Assembly (NCBI RefSeq): GCF_026283955.1
Contig: NZ_JAPDPE010000052.1
Location: 1 to 33,596 of the forward strand
Length of the DNA stretch: 33,596 nucleotides
From: Dyella silvatica
Lineage (GTDB): Bacteria; Pseudomonadota; Gammaproteobacteria; Xanthomonadales; Rhodanobacteraceae
Direction: 5' to 3'
The notes beneath the pieces are model-generated. The model saw only the letters and a program-made list of their open reading frames with translations. It was not told the DNA's origin and ran no database searches. A program made the translations under genes and the position numbers. Shown here in pieces: positions 20,974-30,389 of the stretch (positions within the stretch are counted from its first letter, which is position 1; each line of letters begins with the position of its first letter).

Positions 20974-21409
20974 TCCTTGGCGAAGCTCGGCACCGGGACC
21001 TTGGCGCCGTCGAGGCACTCGTCCGTGAGTTTGGCGTTCTCCATCGCCAGGGTCATCATCTTCGCCTGCGCGCTCTTGTCCTAGATCGAGGGCAGCATGG
21101 GCCCGAAGTCCTGGAACGCACCGCGCTCCAAATCGCCCATCGGCTTGCCGGCCAAGTAGGCGTTCATGGCGCTCGACCGAAGGCCGTCTTTCATGATGCA
21201 AAGCTTGATCGCATCGCGCCGGTAGGACGTGCTTTCCATCGAGGTCAGTGTGGTGCGCAACGTGGCGTTTTCGCCCTTGAGGTGGTTGAGCTCCTGCTCG
21301 TCGTTCTGGTAGTCCTTCACCATCGCGTCGATCTGGCCATTCGACCACAACTTGACTCCGCCACCGGCGATGACAGCCCCACCACGAGCCCTAACAACAC
21401 TCCTTTCAT
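20970..21409 (-). pseudogene. Disrupted membrane-anchored coiled-coil protein gene
   Basis: ATG 21409, with GGAG eight bases upstream, opens MKGVLLGLVVG. A one-base shift at the G run (plus-strand CCCC 21377-21380) is then needed to continue AVIAGGGVKLWSNGQIDAMV, completing a membrane anchor. A charged helical stretch follows (NDEQELNHLKGENATLRTTL), which is a likely coiled coil. The frame meets TAG at 21083-21081 but continues in the same frame with DKSAQAKMMTLAMENAKLTD and ends FAKD-TAA at 20972-20970. So there are two lesions in an otherwise protein-like frame of about 137 codons. Its family is unknown. Its stop overlaps the convergent remnant's stop. Confidence 0.6.
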
Positions 21410-21424
21410 TCCCTGCTCCTGCGA

Positions 21425-22129
21425 TCAGTCAAGATCAATGATGGGGGTGACGCGACACTTGCATTCCGGTCGCACCCCCGGCCGTTCCACCACACCATCG
21501 AACGCCAAACCCACCGCAAGAGGGAAGCGTCGATCATTCAACGTGCGGTGCGCGGTGGCGTGGGTGGCACAGTCCGTCCAGTCGCCACTCATCCATTTTC
21601 CCTCGGTGATAGCGTTGTCCAGCATGCGCTGGGTTTGATTGCGCACCAGTCCAACAAAGCTGAGCCAATGCATCACGCCAAGCACCCCTTTGTCCTTCCG
21701 GCCGAATTGGCCGATGGCCTGCCCCACCAGGGCCTTGACCTGTGGCCCGTTCCCCGGCTGCGCCAGGATGCCCTGAGCCACGGGATCACGCACCTCGCCG
21801 GCCACCATGGCCTCGTAGAGGTTGCGCGTGATTTCGGCCTGCGTTTCGGTGAGCCCGAAGGTGACCATCAACTCATCGCTGCTGAATGTCGGATACCCGC
21901 TGAGCCGAGGCTTGGGGAGTTCTGGCGGTGTTGCGCTTTTCTTCTTCAACCATTCAAACACGTCTTGCTCCTCACCGCTGACTGACCAGGCGGCCTGCTT
22001 CCTTCTGTCGTTCTTCGTAGCCGCGAGAAAACGAGACTCCGCTGACACAGTCAGTGATGAAGTCCACGACACAGCGACGACTTGCTTAGTGCCGTCCAGT
22101 GTTTGATCTCCATCTCTCTCGTTGCTCAT
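21425..22129 (-). CDS. Hypothetical protein, possible phage minor-head (MuF-like) relative
   Basis: A 234-residue protein with no signal peptide. The last 60 residues, with HATAHRTLNDRRFPLAVG, then PGVRPECKCRVTPI, resemble the C-terminal pattern of phage Mu F-type minor head proteins (small residues, a His, FPL, then C-x-C). The N-terminal half is unrecognised and includes EEQDVFEWLKKKSATPPELP. ATG 22129 is preceded by a purine-rich GAGAAGAGA. It is the first gene of the minus-strand island series. The phage link is a weak pattern-based inference. Confidence 0.45.
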   Translation of the reverse strand: MSNERDGDQTLDGTKQVVAVSWTSSLTVSAESRFLAATKNDRRKQAAWSVSGEEQDVFEWLKKKSATPPELPKPRLSGYPTFSSDELMVTFGLTETQAEITRNLYEAMVAGEVRDPVAQGILAQPGNGPQVKALVGQAIGQFGRKDKGVLGVMHWLSFVGLVRNQTQRMLDNAITEGKWMSGDWTDCATHATAHRTLNDRRFPLAVGLAFDGVVERPGVRPECKCRVTPIIDLD

Positions 22130-22873
22130 GAGTCTCTTCTCTTCGAAGTATCACCTCAGCACGAAACCCCTGGGTCCTTCAGTCGGGTTCTTCAGTCCGT
22201 TTCGTCACCAGCTCTGCCTGTCGATGCCATCGCGCACATAGGCGATCTTCGAATGTCAGGGCGACCAGCCGTCACACGTGACGCCAATCGGCCCCGAATC
22301 GAAAGAACTTACTGGCACTTGAAAGTTTCATTTTGCTTCGATTACCTTCTAATTGCTGGAATGTCATGAAAAATACTTTCATATGACATCTTATTGTTTT
22401 GATTTGTTGCCTTTACCTGGATCTCGGCCCCCTCCCGTTACAGCAAGACAGGAGCATCGGCGCCCGGACCCATGGCGAATTGCGCCATAGATGCTCGCGG
22501 TGTTGTCCAGTGATGAAGGGATGACGATGTCGGAAACGACACCCAACTCCTCGGTGCTAGGGGTCGGTCGATGCGCAATCGCTCGAGTGCCCACTCTGCG
22601 TCACCAAGGAATTGGCTATTGATCCTTGAAGAGGGAAAGGAACGAAGACCTGAAGGGACGTAAGGCAAAAGGGCAAGTAAGAGGAATGGGCACGATTCGG
22701 GAAACATGCGGATCGCAGCCAACGCAAGGACAAAGCCACGTTCAGATGTAAACGCGCGTCGACGGCACTGCGGGGGCAGTGTTGAAACGAAACGAGTGAA
22801 CTTGCCGTGGCGATCACCTATGGCTGCCGCGGATCGATCCAGATGTTTTGCCATCAGATGGGGAGAGCAAGCA
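22130..22873. other. Intergenic region between the island and the receptor gene
   Basis: I see no supported gene. Base composition becomes AT-richer around 22320-22420. A bulged inverted repeat sits at 22362-22388: TGTCAT/ATGACA with inner GAAA/TTTC. The right end of the tRNA-Ala island probably lies in this stretch, but no repeat of the tRNA 3' end could be found. The receptor promoter is expected here; no convincing -35/-10 pair could be chosen. Confidence 0.4.
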
Positions 22874-25742
22874 GTGCGTGCAGAACTGGAAATACAAGAG
22901 CCGTATCATCGTCGCAGTCAAATCTGGGGGCGAGCAGCACTAACGCGTCGCACCGCACTGTTCACCGCCATGTCGTTGTGCCTTTTCGCAGGCAGCCAGC
23001 ATGCCTTGGCGCAAAACGCTATCGCAGCCAATGCAGGTGCCCAGACGACTGCCGATCCATCGGTCGTTTCGAATTCGGGAAACACCAAGAAGCCTGACGA
23101 AAACAAGGCTTCGGACAAGAAGCCCGTGGTGTTGGAAGCTGTTTCCGTGTCGGGAATTTTGGGCAGCTTGAACAGAACCATCGAAACGAAACGCGACGAG
23201 ACGGCGGTAGTCGATGCCATTTCAGCCGAGGACGTCGGCAAATTCCCCGATACCAATCTGGCCGAATCACTGCAACACATCACTGGCGTACAAATAACGC
23301 GTGACGGCAATGGCGAGGGTCAGTACGTCACCGTGCGCGGTTTGCCGACCGACTTCACCCTGGCTACGTTCAACGGCATTTCGACCACCAGCGTGAATCC
23401 CGGTGTGCGTACCTTCGATTTCAATCTGATCTCGCCCGACTTTGTGCAGACGCTCAAAGTCTACAAGTCGTCCCGTGCCGATCTTGACGAAGGCGGTATC
23501 GCGGCAAATGTCGACATGGAGACCGTTTCGCCATTTGGCATAGGCAAGGAACGTACCTTGCTTACGGCCAAAATGCAGGGATCGCCAGGTGAGACCAGCA
23601 ATCGCAACTACCCAGATATCACCGGGCTTTACAGCAACGTGTTCGACAACGGCAGGTTTGGCGTTACCGTCGGATTCGATTGGAACAAACGGTTCTTTCT
23701 GAACCAATCCTCGGATGCGTCCCCGCTCTATGGCGTAACCATAAACGGCAAGGGGCCTTATTACGCGTATTCGGAAACCGGCTATAGCAACCAGCAATCC
23801 AAAATCGATACCCGAACCGGCTATGTTTCAGTTCAATGGAAGCCTATCCAATCCACCACGGCGACGCTGACAGGCTTCTACGCACACAGGGACAGTTACT
23901 ACGCGACCGCCGATTTTGGTGTTGTTCCCCTGGAGCCCTACGGTCAATCGACCTATAACGGCCCTGGCGCCGATTACAGCGTCGATAAAAACGGCGTGTT
24001 CACTCGATTGAACATGCCCGACGTCGCGTACACCTTTTACAACACCGTCTCCAACGATCGCTCGACGATGAAGAATCTAAGGCTTAACGTCGCTACCAGG
24101 GTGGGAAACTGGGATTTCAGCGAGACGGCCCAGTACAGCTCATCGCACGATACGCTGGCATGGGTGCGGCCGCTATTGATTAATTCCGCCGTGGCCAATC
24201 AAACGCCTACACCTGGCGCTCCGATCTACGGCGGTTATCAAATTTATCCGGGAGCCGCTGTCCAAGGCTATCTGCTGGACCCTTCCATCAACGTCTCGAA
24301 TGCCACAAGTTGGGTCAATCAGCAGTTCAAGGATGTTTATCAAACCAGTGGCGACACCCTCAAGTCGCTGCAAGCTGATATCACCCGAAGCTTTAACGAA
24401 GGCGTCATTCAGTCGATCAAATTCGGCGCAAAGGTTTATAACCGAGCGCGCCCCTTCAATTACAACTATTGGGTGTATGCATTCCCCGCGGGCAATGCCA
24501 ATTTTCCGTTTTCAGCTGTAACGCAGTCGCCCTCTTGGGCCAACAGCGTGCTCGGCAATTACAACGGACCGGGAGTCAGGCCATCCAGCTTGTTTTTCAT
24601 CAATCCAAACCAATGGATCAATCAGAATTTCGGCTCCCTGGACGGCTTCCGTAACAATCCTCAGACCCAGCTTATAAGCAACCCGGGAAATCACTGGGAC
24701 ATGGTCGAACGGGGGCGCGACGCCTATGTGATGGCCAATTTCGGGTTTAATGGCGCTGTTCCCATATCCGGTAATTTCGGCGCCCGTTACGTCGATACGA
24801 CCGAGCAATTTCTCTATAACGCCTACAACCTTGCCAACATAGTATTCCCGCCATGCCAGATTGGCGTCGCGGGCTGTGAGGGAGCCAAATTTCCACCGGT
24901 AACCAAGACCGACCAGCGCGGCGGCAGCCATGAGGTTCTTCCCAGCCTCAATGCCGTCGCGGACCTGGGCAACGACATGAATCTGCGTTTCGCTGCAAGC
25001 AAGACCATCTCGCTGCCCACGATCGACAGCATGGTTCCCGTACCTACCATCAACATTGATGCCTTTCTTATTTCCGAAGGCAACGCGAACCTCAAGCCAT
25101 TTTCTTCGATAAATTACGACCTGTCCTGGGAGTGGTATTTCCGTTCCTCCTCAATGCTGTCCCTGGCCGCCTACGACAAAAAAATTCACGGCTTCATTCA
25201 AGAAGGCGCGGCCACCCAGAATATCGGCGGCTACACATTTCACGTCAGCTACCCGGTCAATGGCAGCAATGGCTATGTGCGGGGCATCGAAGCGGACTAC
25301 AAGCAAGCCCTCGATTTCCTGCCATCGTTCTGGTCCGGCTTTGGTTTTGAGGTCAATGGAACCTATTCCAAAGGACAGCAGGATGCTGCCCCTCAATACA
25401 ACATTGTCGCCACCTCGTTTCCCGGTTTGAGCAAATTGACCTACAACGCCACGCTGTTCTACGAGAAGTACGGTTTCAGCGGGATGATCACGCTCAACCA
25501 TCGTGGTCAGTACATGATCGATCAGAATTTGTGGGGCCTGAACACTACGGAGGAAATCGGAAACTCGCGGACCCAGGTGGATATGCAGGCGCAGTACAAG
25601 ATCGATGATCACGTCGCGATCTTTCTCGACATGAAAAACGCATTCGACAAGCCGCATTCGCAACGGGCCAAGCACGCAGTATCCCGGCTCATGGCTGGAC
25701 AACGGTCGCCGCGTGATGGCTGGCGTCACAGTGAATTTCTGA
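22874..25742 (+). CDS. TonB-dependent receptor, frameshifted near its C-terminus
   Basis: This is an outer-membrane beta-barrel transporter. A signal peptide (RRTALFTAMSLCLFAGSQHA, then LAQ) is followed by a TonB-box-like linker, the plug (DAISAEDVGKFPDTNLAESL, ITGVQITRDGNGEGQYVTVR) and a barrel of about 750 residues typical of large Xanthomonadales receptors for glycans. GTG 22874, with GGGGAG upstream, is a likely start; ATG 22820 or 22706 would only add an atypical leader. Near 25670-25676 the frame shifts: shifted by one base it reads QYPGSWLDNGRRVMAGVTVN then F-TGA at 25740-25742, the usual barrel end with terminal Phe. Unshifted, it runs on to 25912 into the next gene. Genuine mutation and sequencing error are both possible. 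Confidence 0.85.
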
Positions 25743-25793
25743 ACGTCTTGCTGACCACGGGAGAATGGCTTGAAGCCGGACAATGTGGAAAAC

Positions 25794-27395
25794 ATGCCGC
25801 CCCTATGGACCAGGAAGCGGAACACGTTAAGCGTGTGCTTGGTACTGGCGACGTTGGCATTCGTAGTCGCAGGTTGCACGAAGGCGGCCGAACGGCCGCA
25901 GCATCCTTTTGAGCCCGACGTGGTGCCGAGGTTGCGCGCGTGGACATCGGCTACGGGCCAGTGGGAGTTGCAGGCCAATACACGCGTCGTGGTCGGTGGA
26001 AGCGAGTTTGCCGACACCGCTCGGCAATTGGCTGACGACCTATTTGCGGAAAGCGGCGTCCATATGGCCATGGTCGCGGGCGTGGCGCCGCGCACAGGCG
26101 ATATTGCGCTGAGCGGGATCGCCGACCCATCTCTGGGCACGGAAGGCTATGCGCTGACCATCGGCGACCACGTGCAGATCAGCGCGAACTCACCCGCTGG
26201 TGCGTTCTACGCGACACGCAGCTTGCTGCAGATGCTGCGCGCCGATCCAGCGCATCGACATGCGCACTTCGGCGATGCACGCGATTGGCCGCAGTACCGC
26301 GAACGTGCCGAGATGCTCGACGTCGGTCGCAAATTCTTTCCGCTCGACTATCTCAAGCTGCAGATTCGCCGTGCCGCCTGGTACAAACTCAACACCTATC
26401 ATTTTCATTTCAGTGATTGGGCGGCCTTCCGGATCGAGAGCCAGCGTTTCCCCGGCCTCGCCGCCAAAGACCATTACACCCAGGCACAGATCCGCGACCT
26501 GGTCGCTTATGCCCGGCGTTACCACATCACGATCGTTCCCGAGATCGACATACCGGCGCATTCCGTGGTGTTCAGCCGTTTCAGGCCCGCACTGGCCTTG
26601 CAATGCGAGTCGATGTCAAAGCCCCATCCAGTGCCATGGGAGGGCGCGGACAAGGGCGGCTGGACTCTGGACGTCACCAAGCCCGCGACGCGCGAATTTG
26701 TCGCACAACTACTCGATGAAATGATCCCGCTGTTCGACGGCCCCTATTTCCATGTCGGCGGCGATGAAATTCCCTATGACGATGCGAAGGCCGCTTGCCC
26801 TGAGCTTGTCCGTTACGCCCGCGACCATGGGTTGCGCTACCCCAACGATGCCTTCATCGAATTCAGCCATTGGCTGGATGGCGAGGTGAGGCGGCACGGC
26901 AAGATCATGCAGCTGTGGCAATGGTGGGATTTCAAGCAGCACTACAGCCTTGAGCCGTCGAAAGACATCTACGTCAACGAATGGCTGGCCGACCCGCTGA
27001 AACGCGCACAGTCCGGATATCGGGTCATCGGTACCGACGATGGGGTTTTCTATGAATGCCCTGGCCTGCGCAAGCCACATCCCGGCGACTATTGCTATGC
27101 CGATCCAGGCAGGATTTACGACTACGCCTATGGACAGCACGCCCTGTTGCAAGGCTACAAATACTCGCGCTGGAACGATGGCGCGCAGCAAATGAGTATC
27201 AATTTTCTCGACCAGCGCGCGCAAGCGCCGCGGCAGGCCTTCGCTGATCGCGTCTGGGGCGGCCCGAAATATGCGTCAGTCAACCTTCTGCTGCAGAGCG
27301 CCAAACGTATCGGCGATGTCGCTGATGACCCACTGACCGCCACCTCGCTCACGCCCGGAGGCAAAGGCACGGAAACACCCCTGCAGGACCGTTGA
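25794..27395 (+). CDS. GH20-family beta-N-acetylhexosaminidase lipoprotein
   Basis: A 533-residue protein from ATG 25794; a TTG at 25770 in the same frame is less likely. The lipoprotein signal peptide ends VVAGC (Cys28). A small N-terminal alpha/beta domain is followed by the GH20 catalytic barrel: YHFHFSDWAAFRIESQRFPG, IVPEIDIPAH and the catalytic pair Asp324-Glu325 in HVGGDE, the signature of substrate-assisted hexosaminidases. It would remove terminal N-acetylhexosamines at the cell surface or in the periplasm. It begins about 50 bases after the corrected end of the receptor gene, so the two form a glycan-utilisation unit. The exact linkage is unknown. Confidence 0.88.
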   Translation: MPPLWTRKRNTLSVCLVLATLAFVVAGCTKAAERPQHPFEPDVVPRLRAWTSATGQWELQANTRVVVGGSEFADTARQLADDLFAESGVHMAMVAGVAPRTGDIALSGIADPSLGTEGYALTIGDHVQISANSPAGAFYATRSLLQMLRADPAHRHAHFGDARDWPQYRERAEMLDVGRKFFPLDYLKLQIRRAAWYKLNTYHFHFSDWAAFRIESQRFPGLAAKDHYTQAQIRDLVAYARRYHITIVPEIDIPAHSVVFSRFRPALALQCESMSKPHPVPWEGADKGGWTLDVTKPATREFVAQLLDEMIPLFDGPYFHVGGDEIPYDDAKAACPELVRYARDHGLRYPNDAFIEFSHWLDGEVRRHGKIMQLWQWWDFKQHYSLEPSKDIYVNEWLADPLKRAQSGYRVIGTDDGVFYECPGLRKPHPGDYCYADPGRIYDYAYGQHALLQGYKYSRWNDGAQQMSINFLDQRAQAPRQAFADRVWGGPKYASVNLLLQSAKRIGDVADDPLTATSLTPGGKGTETPLQDR

Positions 27396-27460
27396 GATCG
27401 ACATGGATATCGTGAAGTGGGCGCACGCTCAGGCCTCAGCCTCATAGATAAACGCTTACG

Positions 27461-27482
27461 CAGGCGAGGTAGCTACCGCCTG
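27461..27482. terminator. Hairpin after the GH20 gene
   Basis: CAGGCG (27461-27466) and CGCCTG (27477-27482) flank the palindrome core GGTAGCTACC. There is no T run, so it may be a weak terminator or a regulatory site ahead of the next gene. Confidence 0.35.
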
Positions 27483-27567
27483 TAACCCCGCAAGTTCGCT
27501 GCATGAATTACGTCTTGATGAGCCTTACCAATCGCTGGGAAATCCAGCTAAACCGGAGGTGTGCAAG

Positions 27568-30285
27568 ATGAAGTTGATACGAACAATGCAAAGATTCGCC
27601 GTGGGGGGCGGAATACTGATCTCAGTCGGATTAGCCATGTCCGTGTACGGCCAAACGCTGCCCAATGGAACCTACAACGTCGCTAACCAGAGTAGCGGCC
27701 TGCTTTGGGACGACCCTGGATCTTCCACACAATCGTTGACCCATGTGGACTTATGGTCAAATAACGGCGGCGGAGCAAACCAGCAATGGAGGTTTGCGCT
27801 GCAAAGTGATGGCTATTACCAGATATTGAACCAGGCGAGCGGCCTGGCTCTAAACAACCCTGGCTCAAGCACAGCGGCAGGTACACGGCTGATTCAATAC
27901 GCCTGGCTACCGGTAACACCGAATGCCGAGTGGTCGGTCAAGCCGGCACCCATCGGCGGTGGATGGATTGTTACCAACAGGCAGAGCGGCTTGGTCGTGG
28001 GGCCTGCCGGCAATACGCAAAATACCAATATCGACCAGGAGACACATGCCGGAACGGCGGCGCAAGTGTGGACGATCGGGAACTGCGCAGCAGGAGCTAT
28101 CACGCCGTACATCAGTACACCTGCCAATGGATGGCAAAGCGTCGCTGCAGTCCATGTCAATTCGATTTCGGGCATCAATCTTGGTCCACAGCCGATGACA
28201 GGAACGTGGAGCTGGACTGGACCCAATGGTTTTAGAAAGAACACGCGTGAAATCGACAACATTCCGCTTACCGCAGGAAAGACGAACTATTTCGTCGCTA
28301 CCTACAAGAGCGCATCCGGGTGCACCAGCACCGAAACGTTTGCGATTTCTATCGGTACAGCGCCTACCCTCTCGATCCAGCCGATTGCCAGTCAGACTTA
28401 TCCCGAGGCAGCGTTTACTCTCTCGGCCTCTTCAAACAGCCCGGGTGCCATAACCTTCTCGGTGGTAAGCGGGCCAGCCACGATCTCCGGGGATCAACTC
28501 ACCGTGGTAAGCGGCGGCAGCGTGGTTGTTCAAGCGACTCAGGCCGCGTCAAGTGGATATGACGCCGCCACCGCCACCACCGGTTTCAATGTTTCGACGG
28601 CGATGTCGAAAACGTTGACGTTCAGCAAAACCGGCTCGGCCGCATCTATCGGCCCAGCATCGGATTCGCCGAACTTTAATTTCCTCGACAGCAACGGACA
28701 GTTCTTCCTACAGAACGCTTACAGCCAATACGACACAACCCCAGGCGACCACATCTGGGATTTCTATACCGGAGCGAATGCATTGGATTCAAGCCTCGCG
28801 CTATCGTCAGGCAACTCGCAATACAACACGCAGACGTTGTGCACCACCGACAGTCCCGTCTACACCGATTACTACACCAATACTGGACAAAGCCCGGGCC
28901 CCGGGGCTTATGCGGACGGTAACTTTTGCGATGCGATCGGCGTGTGGGTCGATCCGGACACAGGCAACTGGTACGGCATCGTCCACAACGAGATCTATCC
29001 CAATAGCTACCGCGTGGACGCGCTGTCCTACGCTGTGTCGACCGATCATGGCGCGACCTGGTCACAAAAAACACCGATCGCCACATCGGCCTATGGCATC
29101 AGCGATAGCAGCGTGCCCTACCACGACTACGGCGACGGCGATCCACGCCTTCTCGTCGATACGGCATCGGGCTATTTCTACGTCATGTACCTAACTCGAG
29201 TGCAAGATGTGAACGATGCATCGCACAACTTTTGGACGCGCATCATGCGTGCGCCGATCAGCCAGAAGTTCGCCACCACCTCGTGGCAGAAGTACTACAA
29301 CGGCGGCTGGACGCAGAGCGCTGGCATCGTGTGGGTCTGCGATGCATACGAGACAACGTGCGCACAAGGCCTAACCGCTGCGAACTTGGAAAGCAATATC
29401 GGCCCTGACGGCGATCCTACCAAGGCGGAACAAGTGAAATGGCCGGCATCGGCACGATCCGCAGATGACCTGAGCGGTTTTACCAACCCACTTCTTGGTC
29501 TGCAGCTCTCGTGGAACGTCTACCTGCAAAGCTATATCACCGCGGGTTTCGATGGCACCAACATAAATTTCTACACGACGCCGGACCTTGTCAGCGAAGC
29601 CTGGACGTACGCGGGATCGGCGCCCTACGCCGCGAGCGGCCCCTGGTACACATGGATGCTGGATGCAGGCAACCAGAGCTCAGCGCAGGTCACCGGCAAG
29701 TCATTTTACGAGTTCTGTGTCATCGATTGCAGCACATATGATTCCGAGTACACGCCGTTTTCCGTCAGTCTGAATTCCGGTACGACCGTACCGGCGTACT
29801 ACACCGGTTACAACGGGGTGACGAGTTCCACCAACACCTATGTCATCACCCATGCAAACAACCCTTCGACCACAGCAACCGCAGCCAGCAGGTGGACCTT
29901 CGTGCCGGTCGGTGACGGTTTCTTTTACGTCAAGCAGGGTAGCCAGTATCTGCAGGTAGCGGATGGAGACACTGGCCGCGAGTGGGGTGCGCTGGTGAGC
30001 CTCGCCGCGCCCATGGCATCGGGCATGTCGGCACCGGAGTTGTCGCGTCAGCAGTGGCGGTTCGAGAAAATCACCGCGATTGGCGGCGTCACGCCATCGG
30101 TGCCGCAATATCGCCTGATCAACCGCTACAGCAACTCGGCGCTGAGCTTCACCTCGACAGTTTTCGACTCGGGTTACTTCGGTTTGGCAGTCACCGCCCC
30201 GATGCGCGACTGGGACCCCTCTGCGGGCTCGACTTACAGTTCATGGCACGCCGCGGATCAGGAACTGATCTTCATTGCGCAGTAG
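27568..30285 (+). CDS. Secreted multidomain lectin/propeller protein, possible glycoside hydrolase
   Basis: A 905-residue protein from ATG 27568 (GGAGG eight bases upstream; GTG 27559 is less likely). The signal peptide ends near SVYGQ. Residues about 33-172 form a ricin-type lectin module with QxW motifs (NQQWRF, AQVWTI). Residues about 178-262 and 265-342 look like two Ig-like modules. Residues about 348-740 resemble a beta-propeller, with a perfect Asp-box STDHGATW at 491-498, a motif of sialidases and related propellers. A second ricin-like segment with SRQQWRF closes the protein. Several cysteines could form disulfides. Catalytic residues cannot be assigned. It sits 172 bases after the GH20 gene and is probably exported to act on the same glycans. 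Confidence 0.75.
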   Translation: MKLIRTMQRFAVGGGILISVGLAMSVYGQTLPNGTYNVANQSSGLLWDDPGSSTQSLTHVDLWSNNGGGANQQWRFALQSDGYYQILNQASGLALNNPGSSTAAGTRLIQYAWLPVTPNAEWSVKPAPIGGGWIVTNRQSGLVVGPAGNTQNTNIDQETHAGTAAQVWTIGNCAAGAITPYISTPANGWQSVAAVHVNSISGINLGPQPMTGTWSWTGPNGFRKNTREIDNIPLTAGKTNYFVATYKSASGCTSTETFAISIGTAPTLSIQPIASQTYPEAAFTLSASSNSPGAITFSVVSGPATISGDQLTVVSGGSVVVQATQAASSGYDAATATTGFNVSTAMSKTLTFSKTGSAASIGPASDSPNFNFLDSNGQFFLQNAYSQYDTTPGDHIWDFYTGANALDSSLALSSGNSQYNTQTLCTTDSPVYTDYYTNTGQSPGPGAYADGNFCDAIGVWVDPDTGNWYGIVHNEIYPNSYRVDALSYAVSTDHGATWSQKTPIATSAYGISDSSVPYHDYGDGDPRLLVDTASGYFYVMYLTRVQDVNDASHNFWTRIMRAPISQKFATTSWQKYYNGGWTQSAGIVWVCDAYETTCAQGLTAANLESNIGPDGDPTKAEQVKWPASARSADDLSGFTNPLLGLQLSWNVYLQSYITAGFDGTNINFYTTPDLVSEAWTYAGSAPYAASGPWYTWMLDAGNQSSAQVTGKSFYEFCVIDCSTYDSEYTPFSVSLNSGTTVPAYYTGYNGVTSSTNTYVITHANNPSTTATAASRWTFVPVGDGFFYVKQGSQYLQVADGDTGREWGALVSLAAPMASGMSAPELSRQQWRFEKITAIGGVTPSVPQYRLINRYSNSALSFTSTVFDSGYFGLAVTAPMRDWDPSAGSTYSSWHAADQELIFIAQ

Positions 30286-30296
30286 TCACGGCGGAA

Positions 30297-30326
30297 ACAT
30301 GCAGCGGAAAGGATTCCGCTACATGT
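30297..30326 (+). terminator. Hairpin between convergent lectin and gcd genes
   Basis: ACATG-x-AGCGGAA (30297-30309) pairs with TTCCGCT-x-CATGT (30314-30326) around an AGGA loop with one internal mismatch. Only scattered T follow. It lies 12 bases past the lectin gene stop. Confidence 0.6.
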
Positions 30327-30389
30327 CTTCGTTTCCTCAGTCGAGCCGTCAAAACTAAAGGGCGGGTCATCAGCCAGCGGTGACGCGAG

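Noticed and set aside
21377-21380. Programmed frameshift at the G run
   Set aside because: There is no classical slippery heptamer or downstream structure, and the same gene also has an internal stop, so decay is simpler.
15346-22870. Second copy of the tRNA-Ala 3' end as the island's right boundary
   Set aside because: Reading for the last 15-25 bases of the tRNA in this range found no convincing match.
25151-26140. Minus-strand open frame of 329 codons across the receptor/GH20 junction
   Set aside because: It spans the ends of two recognisable plus-strand genes and has no protein-family character.
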